Positions 36,535-46,800 of a DNA stretch of 64,000 nt are shown piece after piece (the first letter of the stretch is position 1; every line of letters starts with the position of its first letter). A program made the translations under genes and the position numbers. Origin of the DNA: a virus; IMG/VR virus record IMGVR_UViG_3300025141_016305, positions 62,001 to 126,000 of that record. One strand, written 5' to 3'. The notes beneath the pieces are model-generated. The model was not told the origin of the DNA and did no database searches. It was given only the letters and a program-made list of their open reading frames with translations.

Positions 36535-38399
36535 GGATTCACTCTAAACTTAAACTTTTCTTTTTGCTCAACAAAATCAGTACTATCTTTGTAGAGAAAA
36601 CTTATTTCATATAAATAGTTTGGCTCTAAAATTGACATATCTAAATCGAAAAATAAACCTTTTTCATCATAAGATAATGAAGAAAAGCTAGGAGAACTAC
36701 CAGTGGAATAAGGTATAATCTCTAAATTGTCTGATACTCTCACAACTCTGTAATAGGCATCTTTTATAATCGTGGCTGTTGCTGTATTGCTAGCAACTGT
36801 ATAAATATTTGGTTGCCATGATTTATCTCTAGTAAAAATCCTAAAAGTATAAACTTCATTTTTGTCATATGAAGATTTTAAATTAGTAATATTTGTAAGA
36901 TAAGAAGGTATCTCCATATAGGAGCCAGGAGACTCAGTTGTTACCGTAAAGCCCGAACCTGTAAAAATTTGTTCGTGCCCTGAACTGCCTGTTGTACTCC
37001 AGACGTCTATCAACTTTGTCTCCGTGCCTGCATATGCAAACTCTGCTTTATATATCCCCTTGGAAGCTCTACTAGCGGTTATATGACTCAGGTTGATAGT
37101 AGTCACGCCACCGCCTTGAGAAAGGGCTTCAGCCGGGGCGGAGGCAGATGTATGCAATTGTACTAAGAGGGCTGACCCCGTATTTGGAATATCTACCAAA
37201 TTGTTTCTTCTTCTGTTATAGAGATAAATATTATTAAGATTATCTGCAGGGGGAGCTAAAGAGCTAGATTTTATAACACTGCTTCTGTCATCTTTAGTGG
37301 AAGCATCCCACTGTGCCTCTATAACCGGTCTTTTGAAAAAATTGTGAGAAGATCTTGCAAAAAACTTCTTAGTATAAAAAGATCTTAACTGTGCTCCATC
37401 TTCATATGAGCCGCTTAATCTTAATACAAAACCATTATTTGGGGCGCCTGTTCCGCCATTAAAGCTATTAAGTACAGCAACAGCTTCAGCCACACTTGAA
37501 GAAAGTGTTGTGTTTCCATAAAATCCCCTAATATTTTGGGTTAAGCTAGCAGTTACCTCTGAGGCGTTTTCATTTGCTCCGACTTTTGTTGCAGAAATGG
37601 CTGATCCTAAACCACTATTGTTTATCTCTTGAACTAAACTCTCGACAGATCCAGTGAGACCGGTCGACCCGATTGGGACCAAGACTGTTTTTCCAACAGA
37701 GCCACTAGTGTTAGAAAATTTAAATATTCTATGATCTCCCTCGTGAGAGTATATTTTAAATTCACTATCAACGGATACAGGCGTTGCAAGATTAGCCCCT
37801 TTAAAAACAATCGAACCAGTAGCTGCTGTTGATAACCCTTTGTAATCTTTTATGAATTCTTCTGTTATAGCTGTGACGTCGATTATAAAATCTTCCGTTC
37901 CGATATCAAACCCAGCTTGATAGTCTAATGGTGCCAATGGATTGTGTATAATTGCCGGGTCTGCGTAGTCGCTCCCCTGATTGTGCCAAGCTAAACCGGT
38001 ACTACATGAAACCCAGTTACTATTTCCAACATCTGTGAAGGATTCCATGTCGAGACCAGTACCCTCACTCCAATCCCTAACTAAAGGATGTGCAGTTACT
38101 GAAAACTTTTCGGGAGTAGTCTGCCCATGGGCAGCGTTAAAGAGTTTTAACTTAAAAGTAACGGATCCAGAACCCAGCATATATGCACTATCTCTATCAT
38201 TTGAAATTCCACTGACTGGGATTTGTACCAAAATTCTAGATTGCTCTAGTGAAGAAGTGTTGGATTGGCCAAATATTGAAAAAATCTCTACTATATCTGA
38301 AGAACCCATATTGGCCAGGGTCGCTCTGTTACTTAAATTTGTTTTAAAAGCAGAAGAAATGGTGTTGTCTTTTCCAGCTATATATCTTTTTATAGACAT
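36531..38399 (-). CDS. Virion structural protein (622 residues) downstream of gp6
   Basis: 622 residues. The N-terminus (SIKRYIAGKDNTISSAF, then NMGSSDIVEIFSIFGQ) belongs to a type I recall from large marine phages, always beside gp6-like genes and LamG giants. Residues 55-110 resemble DNRLRE-like beta domains: ILVQIPVSGI, FKLKLFN, then VRDWSEGTGLD. A further module near 191-320 shares the TQ-x-x-x-G-x-x-GNT core with the 3357-residue protein. The last 200 residues are beta-rich with aromatic strands. It is likely an external baseplate part. The stop overlaps the giant gene start by four bases (ATGA). Confidence 0.75.
   Translation of the reverse strand: MSIKRYIAGKDNTISSAFKTNLSNRATLANMGSSDIVEIFSIFGQSNTSSLEQSRILVQIPVSGISNDRDSAYMLGSGSVTFKLKLFNAAHGQTTPEKFSVTAHPLVRDWSEGTGLDMESFTDVGNSNWVSCSTGLAWHNQGSDYADPAIIHNPLAPLDYQAGFDIGTEDFIIDVTAITEEFIKDYKGLSTAATGSIVFKGANLATPVSVDSEFKIYSHEGDHRIFKFSNTSGSVGKTVLVPIGSTGLTGSVESLVQEINNSGLGSAISATKVGANENASEVTASLTQNIRGFYGNTTLSSSVAEAVAVLNSFNGGTGAPNNGFVLRLSGSYEDGAQLRSFYTKKFFARSSHNFFKRPVIEAQWDASTKDDRSSVIKSSSLAPPADNLNNIYLYNRRRNNLVDIPNTGSALLVQLHTSASAPAEALSQGGGVTTINLSHITASRASKGIYKAEFAYAGTETKLIDVWSTTGSSGHEQIFTGSGFTVTTESPGSYMEIPSYLTNITNLKSSYDKNEVYTFRIFTRDKSWQPNIYTVASNTATATIIKDAYYRVVRVSDNLEIIPYSTGSSPSFSSLSYDEKGLFFDLDMSILEPNYLYEISFLYKDSTDFVEQKEKFKFRVNP
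37440..37825 (-). repeat. Structural beta module in the 622-residue protein, related to modules A and B
   Basis: Residues about 191-320 end in SLTQNIRGFYGNTTL, equivalent to TITQASAGPDGNTVL in the giant protein. A helix with VESLVQEINNSG precedes it at the same relative place as IDNLKTAIDA in copy B. Confidence 0.45.
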
Positions 38400-38412
38400 T
38401 CAATCAATCCCT

Positions 38413-40269
38413 TTAATAATTTCTTTTTCCATTGTATTGTTTCATCACTATATCCGATGGTCTCTTGATTTCCCATATATGATCCGGGTCGATTTTCAAA
38501 GATTCCATGGGTCTTAATTTGCCTCTAGTGTCATACAAATTTCCTTCGTAACCTGTACCAGCTTTGGAAACCAAATTGACTGAACGTACCATACTAACGC
38601 CCGGAAAGTTTTGGATTATAGACCAAACCTTTGAAATATTGAAATGTTCTCCGATTTCTGGTGGGTTCATTGTTAATTCTTTATACAAAGTGTCCCTTAA
38701 TGGGCCTGTTAATCTTTCTCTGCTTGTGTTGCCCTCTGCTACAATATCATATTCTATTCCCAAATTTACTATATATGCGGGAAAAAGATCAACACTGTCT
38801 GATATCATTCTTCTAGTATTCAGAAAGGTTTTCAAATTTGCATATAAAGAAGGTGTTGGAGCCTGCAACTTTCCATCCGGACCTTCAGCGATAATGTACA
38901 TGTTTAAGTTTCGTCTAAAATCGTTATCGTCTCTTATAACTGTCGCTCTTTTGATTTTTCCATAGCGCGGTGGCATAGCATAAACCGCAGCTGCATAATC
39001 CTGCAGTGTGACTGCTCTCTTTTGTGCTGCGAAAGCCCCGCGGTGGCGGTGCTTCATCTCATTTGTCGACATCATGGAAACATCACCATTTATTGGGTTT
39101 GGGTTTCTTACCCTTATGCTATCTCTTACATACTTAATATAAGAGGGGTTCAGCAAATGCTCACTCTTAAACGTCATCCCAGTACTTAAAACTTGATTAC
39201 ATGCACCGGCAGCGACATTTACATTGCTTTTTTCATTATATTTATATTTTATTGTTAATGTTGTGTTGATTGGAGAAACCCCTAATTTATCGTTAGAGAC
39301 TAATTTGGTAGGATCGACAGATCTTGTACCATCCAAAGTACTTTTTCCGCTCATTTTTATCGCTAAATTGCTAGGATCTGCAACTGCATCTTCTTTAATC
39401 TTGTTAGCAGATCCAAAAGAAAATTCTAAAAATGTTTTTCCTCTTCTTTTTCTAACTACAAATCTTCTCATAACTGCCTCTGGGCGCATTATAGAAGATA
39501 CTTGAGTATTTGTATCTGAGATATTTGGTATGCTTTTCAACATAGAATTGGAAGTTAATGAATCTAGTTGGTGATATTCGTTGCCCTCTGAATCCGTTAC
39601 GCTTACAATTCCACTTACGTTTGGATGCCTCACTTCAATAATTGGTGACCTTGTAGGAACACCAACCACAGTGGATTGTTGCGCAATTTGACCAGAAGTT
39701 ACAGGAATTGACAACTTTGCAAGAAAAACTTTAACTTTAGATCCGTCGATTTCGGCAACTTCAGTGTTTGTGAAGTCAACCAAAACATCTTGAATTGTTA
39801 TATCATTGTCCAAAGTGAAAGTCTGACCACTTTCTGTGGCCAACAACATAAAAGGAGAAGAGTCACCTGCGTGCAAAACACCATCAAGATACGTACTATC
39901 TGGCTGGCCGTTGGCATCAGCCGGGATGGATAGGATCATTTCTAACGTTGTTGAGACTCTGGCCGCCAAGTCAAACTCTGCGCCATGCTCCTCCGCGAGG
40001 TCCCTAACGCTATTCTCTTCCTGCGCAGTAACCAGATTTGATTCTGCTGCGATATAATCTGTATAAAACGCTAATTGATCTCCAACATAAGACACCAGAT
40101 CAAACATCAAAGACCCAAAAGATGAAGCATTAAAATCTTGATATGTGTCTGGGTAATTTACTTTTACATACTCTACGAGTCTTTGTTTTATTGTGTCAAA
40201 ATCTCTAGCAGTATAATCTATAAAATTTTTAGGCACATTAATTGCGCGGTTGTTTATTCTTATTCCCAT
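38413..40269 (-). CDS. 6: Baseplate wedge protein, gp6-like
   Basis: 618 residues. Residues about 15-95 match gp6: IDYTARDFDTIKQRLVEYVK, YPDTYQDFNASSFGSLMFDL, VSYVGDQLAFYTDYIAAES. The middle part (RKRRGKTFLEFSFGSA) and the C-terminal SVDLFPAYIVNLGIEYDIVA also fit wedge proteins of the gp6/J family. In T4, gp6 forms the ring that holds the wedges and the inner baseplate together. The gene follows gp25 after 2 bases, an order conserved across contractile injection systems (spike, gp25/W, gp6/J). T4 gp6 is 660 residues, so length fits. Confidence 0.9.
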   Translation of the reverse strand: MGIRINNRAINVPKNFIDYTARDFDTIKQRLVEYVKVNYPDTYQDFNASSFGSLMFDLVSYVGDQLAFYTDYIAAESNLVTAQEENSVRDLAEEHGAEFDLAARVSTTLEMILSIPADANGQPDSTYLDGVLHAGDSSPFMLLATESGQTFTLDNDITIQDVLVDFTNTEVAEIDGSKVKVFLAKLSIPVTSGQIAQQSTVVGVPTRSPIIEVRHPNVSGIVSVTDSEGNEYHQLDSLTSNSMLKSIPNISDTNTQVSSIMRPEAVMRRFVVRKRRGKTFLEFSFGSANKIKEDAVADPSNLAIKMSGKSTLDGTRSVDPTKLVSNDKLGVSPINTTLTIKYKYNEKSNVNVAAGACNQVLSTGMTFKSEHLLNPSYIKYVRDSIRVRNPNPINGDVSMMSTNEMKHRHRGAFAAQKRAVTLQDYAAAVYAMPPRYGKIKRATVIRDDNDFRRNLNMYIIAEGPDGKLQAPTPSLYANLKTFLNTRRMISDSVDLFPAYIVNLGIEYDIVAEGNTSRERLTGPLRDTLYKELTMNPPEIGEHFNISKVWSIIQNFPGVSMVRSVNLVSKAGTGYEGNLYDTRGKLRPMESLKIDPDHIWEIKRPSDIVMKQYNGKRNY

Positions 40270-40271
40270 TT

Positions 40272-40736
40272 TTAATAATCCCTATTAATAGTAGATTCTA
40301 TTTTTGTGTTTTGCTGTACCATATCCTCACTGTCATTAGCAACTGTCCAGCCGTCTGTGCCGACGTTCATGGATCCTTGTAAATTTAAGCGCTTAACATA
40401 ATAATGTATTGTAATATGCGCTTGGCTGATGTCGATTAACTCCGGGTCAGATTTAACATCTACTGACGTTATTTGTATTGCTGGTAGGTACCTTTTTACT
40501 TGTTGTTTTATTTTTCCTACAACTGCCATAAACTCTTGAGAATTTGCAGTTTCAAATAAATATTTTGTCAAACCCACTCCCAGAGCAGGTCTCATGGGCC
40601 ACTCGCCAGGTATTGTTCTTAAAAGAAACAAGAGGTCTTGATGTAGAGACCGGGCGACTTCCTCTCTCTCGATTGCCATATATGGCCCGTGTTCGAGATT
40701 CTTTTTTAATGGCCATACAGGCTGCAACAAGCTCAC
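40272..40736 (-). CDS. 25: Baseplate wedge protein, gp25-like
   Basis: 154 residues from a GTG at 40736. The GTG is preceded at 8 bases by a perfect GGAGG (40749-40745), whereas an upstream ATG at 40784 would place a promoter-like element and the ribosome site inside the coding region. Residues about 25-70 show the gp25/W pattern: AIEREEVARSLHQDLLFLL, then GEWPMRPALGVGL and YLFE. gp25 links baseplate wedge and sheath start and is the most conserved wedge part in contractile tails. Its gene is directly before gp6, as in many contractile systems. The last 25 residues are a charged Asp/Asn-rich tail. Confidence 0.88.
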   Translation of the reverse strand: MSLLQPVWPLKKNLEHGPYMAIEREEVARSLHQDLLFLLRTIPGEWPMRPALGVGLTKYLFETANSQEFMAVVGKIKQQVKRYLPAIQITSVDVKSDPELIDISQAHITIHYYVKRLNLQGSMNVGTDGWTVANDSEDMVQQNTKIESTINRDY

Positions 40737-40752
40737 AAAACTATCCTCCAGA

Positions 40753-40761
40753 TATAAATAG
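40753..40761 (-). promoter_or_regulatory. Candidate late promoter element CTATTTATA before gp25
   Basis: The minus strand reads CTATTTATA then TCT and the GGAGG ribosome site of the GTG-started gp25 gene. Between this element and the 3606-residue gene stop the gap (65 bases in all with the GTG start) is AT-rich and holds nothing else I recognise. Confidence 0.4.
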
Positions 40762-40801
40762 TGATTTATCAATATTCTTTGCAAATAAGTTTGTTTACAT
40801 T

Positions 40802-43800
40802 TTACTCTTCACTCTCATCGCACAAATCATCTTCGTCAAGTAGATCTGAACAATTCTTCTTTACCAGCTCTCTTTCTCCTTTTATTTCCGGAGTAGCTAA
40901 GGCTAAATTAGTAAATACTGTCATTGGATGTCCATAACGACCGTATTGACCTATTTTCCACTTAAGGTCCCAACCCACATCTACTTCCATACACGGGGCC
41001 GCGAAAGCAAAAGAAAGGTCCATCATAGACAGGGGGCCACCGATGGAATAAGACAACATTCTACTAACAGTAGTTCCAAGTGCTTCCCACCCGGATGTGT
41101 TACTAGGGCCATGGGATAGTAATTCGCGACTAGTCGCGAACGGCTTGGGCGTAAGCAAATACGCAGATAGATACATATCTGCTAGAGCCGTTGGAAAAAT
41201 AGGGGCATATTTGCCATGGCCGGAGCCTCCTTCTTGTCTTCTTCGAGTCCTATCTATTAGGCCGGCCGGCATTTCATTCGTATTTCCGGCTGTAATAAAC
41301 TTTAGATCTGAATTTCTAAGATTCTTTAGATTACAATTTGAGTAATGATATCTCATCTCTTTATATGCAGGGTCTAAAACATTAGCAATTCCGCGCAAAA
41401 CTATCGATGGCATTTGCTTTATAATTTCATACAAATCCTCCACAAACATCTTAAGTAGATCTGTATCAAAAGGAAAATCAAAACAAGGCAAATTCGATCC
41501 GTCTGATAATGAACTTTGCAAATTCATCTTTAACATTTCTGATTGTGTAACATCCGACATGAAATTTAATTTTTCTTTTGGTGATAGCGAGCATACAAGA
41601 AAAACACTAGCTAGACTAGATTTTGCACCGGTGAGCAGACCGCCGGCGGTACGTGGGTCAGCCGGAATCTTTCCATATCCTCCTAGAATACTAGTGGAAA
41701 AAACTGTGGCTATAGACATATACCTTTTTACTGGAAAAATGTATTCTAAAGCCAACTTGCATTCTGGCTTTTCTATTAGCTTATGTAGCCTTTCGTTTTT
41801 AGAATGAATGTACTGATTTTGTATATTTACAATCGAAAAATTTTGAAAACCTACATCCTCTTCATGTGAAGCTAACGGGTGACTATATAAATATTTCTGT
41901 TCACCTTCTCTCGCCACTGTCTTATAACACCTCTCCTCGTTGGAAAGGTTACCATATGCTTCAGATCCGACCTTTTCTATTATTGATTCAAACAGAGCAG
42001 TTGAATCTTCACTAGGTGTATTGTGCATCAGGCGAACTCCGTAATTCACAACGGAGGAATCAAAAAGTGAATCAGTTTGTCGATATAATTCTGTCATGAA
42101 AGTATCTTTAAATTTATTATAAAAATAATAAACCCCTGTTTCTTCTAAAGCGCACACCCAAGAATCGTGCTGTTTTTGTATGCTTCTTCTTAAAAAGGTT
42201 TTCGCATGGCGCTGTATGTGATTTGTATAGCTGTTTCCAAAACCAAAACGATACAGGTGGTAATAATTAGATATTGTTGCAGCTCGGATTTTATCTCTTA
42301 CAAGATTATATTTGTCGCGACTAAAAAAGGTAGCTATCTTTTGATGCCTCTCCATTCCAGGAAAGCCGTTGAGCGCGATATCATTTAAATTGGTAAAGTC
42401 CAAAACATGATTTAGTGGATCTACAGCTGGTTGCCCATTCGGCAGGCGAGGTACTGATGATTCAAGACTGTTCATCAAATATAAATTAATCTCTGTGAAG
42501 TGATCTTTGAATCTTATTAATTCTGTTGGCAAATCAGTGTTGTTTGCTGTAAAAATATCATCAACAAACCGACTACTATTTATTCTATCTTCAACGATGA
42601 ATTCAAAATTTTGAAGCTGCTTTTTCAAAAATCTAAACACCAGCAACATATCATCCCTATATCTTATAAACGCTGGTGAAGTTAAAATACGTTGGGATGC
42701 TAAATTGATTAGCAGCGAGTCTTTATTCATTCTATGAGATTTGTACGCTTCAAAAAACTCATCGGGATTATAGCGGTCGTCGCCTAAAAATGGTGAGAAG
42801 CCACACATCATGTCTGGAATCTCAACGGAAGGAATTATATGTTCCACTTGTGCCCTTGTGCTGTTATTATCCCAATTTGTACTATACCGAGATTGGGATA
42901 TGTCCACTAACCCTCTCTCAACTCGGACTTGCTCTTCAACCAAGTCTGCATAAAATATCTCTGGGTCGACGCCATCTGCAAAGCCCTGGATTCTCCTGAT
43001 CAGCGGCGATGATAAATCTTCGAAATCAAGACCAGTGTCCTCCTCGAAAGCATTTGCTTGATGTCTAGAGGCGGCATCTAAGCGATCTGCGTCTTCGCGA
43101 ATGATACCTGATCTTATCCTGCCAGCGCTAGGTAATAATATATCTCTCACTCTTTCGAACTGTGCTTGTGTGATTTCTATGAATCGACCTTGGGGGCCCA
43201 TGTATTGGCCTCCCAATTGTGGAGTTCCAGTTTCGTCTCCAACATAATAACCGTAGCGACCCGTTCCAGTAACTGTATACTCGTCACCACCTAAAACATC
43301 ACTCTTTTCTGGGAGCCAACTTGGCATTGTTGTTCTTCCCCAAAAAGACTCCACTCTTCTCTGTTTAAACCAGTGTAATATATTTGCAATTGAAATGGCC
43401 AACTTATTTCTTAATCTTGCCGGTTGAAGAGGGGTAGCAACTATAGTGTTACCAGTTCTTTGCAATCTATCTGGTAGAGTATTCATGTTTAGTGCCGTAT
43501 TATAAAGAAAGTTTAAACCATACCTTTGTTGGCTTTTTAAGTTTTTAAAATGCTCTCTTCTCTTTCCCAATTCATCAGTAAAGATTACTTCTTCTACAGT
43601 TCCCAAAGCATAATTTATATTTCCCAAATTCGCCCGGGTTGGATCTGCGTCGGGGTTTCCAAGAAAAGCGTTTTCTACTTGTTCAAATATTTTCCTAGAT
43701 GCGCTTAGAAAATTAATTCCAGTGTCTTCCTCAAATTGTTCCATTGATGCCGCAGCGGCAGCAGAAAGGGCTTGACCCTCTGCAATATTTCTGGCCTCTG

Positions 43801-46800
43801 GAGATAATATGTCTCTTATTCTTTGAAATTGTTCCTCTGTAAGCTCTTTGAATTCACCACCCTCTATGTAACCCCTTCTTCCTGTTGTGTGGCTGCTAGT
43901 CTCTTCGCCAGGGTTTGTATAAAACAAATAATTTGGTGGTCTCTTAAGAATATTTTTATTATCTTTCATGAGATAGCCACAATCCGCAAACAACTTATCT
44001 ATGTCTGCTTGATTGTTCGAGAAATTGCCTAGGCCTTCGTCTGCTTCTATTTTACATGCGTAGGAATATATTTTTGACACGGAACAAAAAGACTTTCTAT
44101 TGTTATCCCTTTTTTGTAAGTTACTTTGTCTTATGAAGTAAGGAAAATTTGAAATTCTCTCGATTACATCATTGTATTTTTTTGACCTAGTTTGATCAGT
44201 AGAGTCTGGATTCATTGTCGCATATGCGTTTTCTATCATTTCAATATACTCATCAATGACCTTTTTAATCGCCCTCTTTAATAAGTCTTTTCGAAAATCT
44301 ACGGATGAAGTGTCTGAAAACTCCATCACTCTTGGTGTTACAACTTTTGAAAACACCTCTTTTATTGCGCCATCTCTATCATCTACGACTTGTGTAATCA
44401 AAATTCTAACTGGTACAATGTAGTCATTTACACCTAGGACCTTTTGGTTCGGAGGGTTTAGTCCCCGGTCAGTAGCCGAGAATTTCCCAGTTGTTATGTT
44501 ACGCGCAAACTCTTCTATTTTGTTAAACAAGACTTGGCGATCGAACCTTCTAACTTGATTCCCAACTCGAACTTCAGAAGAAATGTAAGGATTGTACCCC
44601 ATAGAGTGTGCTAATCCCACAGAGGTTATATTTTCTCTTGCACCCTTTGTGCATAGAACTAAATTTTGCAATTCTGCATTGCCAGGATTTATAATTTTTT
44701 CAATATACTGACCTTTGCGGGCTTCATCAGGGGGCGTGCCGGCATGTAAATCAGTCTCTTCCTCTAGATAATCTAACAGCTTCTTAAACGATTGTGTAAC
44801 TGGATCATCTGGCATCTGCGATGGCCATGTTGAGATAGCTTGATCATCACTGGCGCCAGGAGAATTAAAAATTATTGATGAATGACCTTTTAAATCAACC
44901 ACTGTCTCAACCCATCTCTCGGTGAAACCCTTTTCTGGGAGATCTTCTGTGTTTTCTTGTTCGGCATCTGTAATGGTTGAGTATAATGTTTCCAATTCAT
45001 TAAAATCTTGTTCTGGCATTTCTCCATAAACATTTAAGAAAACGGTCTTACCATTGCGAAGCTTGATCCAATCGTTTGGAAAGTTGTTATTGTTTATTAT
45101 TACTCTAGTCCCATCGGCGCCGTATCTATAAACATTAAGCCAAGGAGCATCTGGATCCAAAGGAGTGTGGTTAGTATTTCCAATTCCCAACATCTTATAT
45201 CCGCGGGAGATGGTATTAGAATCCTGGTCTGGATGGTCGACATTGTAAAGAGACTTTAAAAGTGCTCGGTCGGTCAAACCCTGAAATGTTATTTCTCTTT
45301 CGTCTGAAGTGTAATCTACTGTTGTTTCTCCATCCATAGGAATAAGATAAAATCTATTGCTTTCTTTTGTAAAACTATTTGGTAGAAATAATTTTTGCAT
45401 TTGCCTTGTAATCGTTCCAGCGGTGGACAAAGAGAGATCAAGATCTTGAGTATTAAAAAGCGAAGAGATATCTTCTTGTTTGTGATCGAAAAAATCGTAT
45501 GGATTGCCAGCATTTGATACGTTTAAAACCTGCCGCTGCCTTTTTATAAACCGGCCAGGGGACCTTTTAATGACCTCTGCTAAGTGATGAGCCTTGCTTT
45601 CAAGATTTTCAGTGGAAATAAAGCCGAACTTTGGTAAAATTGCATTGTCATATCTTCTTGTTAGTCCGTTAATTTGAGTAAATAAATTTTTTAAATCTTC
45701 TATACTATATATTTCTTGGTTTTTCCAAGCTTCAAGAGGATCCTCTGTCCCATCCAGAAAAGACAAGTCAGGAGCAAAGTCACCGCCTTGCATACTTAAA
45801 CTTAATAGACTATCAGGGAGAGCCTTAAGGATCCCGCCAGATGGTGGAAAAATACTATCTGTTGTTTGTTTTAAGGTTAAGTTTGTTGATGGGTCCTCTT
45901 CTGTTTCTATTACCGCCAGAAACTCATCAAAAGCCCTAGTCGTATCAAGCGTTAAATTGCTAAAATCTGCAAGCCCACCTTCTACTCTAATATAATGTTC
46001 GATTGATAGAAATGGATCATTTAAAATTTCAGTTTCAGGAATCGATGTTTTCCAAAGTTGCCGGTTGCCAAAAATCTCCTCAGTAATATCGCTAGATACG
46101 TCGACGTTTGGAATATTGTTTATGAACCAATCGCGATAAGAAACAGAAACATTATTATATATCTTTTTAGATAAATCTGGCATCAACAACAATTCGGTGG
46201 ATACCATCTTATCTACTGCTTTCTGGCCATCAGAAATGTTTGTTATTTTTTCCGCTACTGGTCTCCATATGTCTTTTAGAGATTGGCTTTTTTGTAATTC
46301 ACTATAGACGTATCTGGAGATAAAATCACTGTAAAACTGATCACCTAATACACCTTCGACATCCCATTCTGAATATGGTATTGAGCCCTTTAGCATAAGC
46401 TCGATCAAACAGATTCGAACAAAACCTTTCAGCGTTGCCACCTGTATAGCACTCTCTATGGGTCCGGGTTTTGAATAGTCTAAATTTTGTGGCTGATTTT
46501 CTGGCTTTGCAAGTTCTGTTGCTACAAGATCCGGAATCTCTTCTATCACCATTTTATCGAAAGATAAAATTCCATAATGACTTAGGTTAAATCGATTTCT
46601 AAGGCAGCCAGTAGTTTCATCTATATATCTGCCGCGGATACGATCACCAACGCGTTGGCCATAAGCCTCATCAAACATTCTAGAGCCCCTCAATTTAAAG
46701 AATATTTGTTCCATGATTCCTTCGAAACTCTTCTGATAGAGAGAATCGGTACCGGGGCCGTATATTAAATTCCTCGCGTCACTGTCACTTGGCATTGCAT

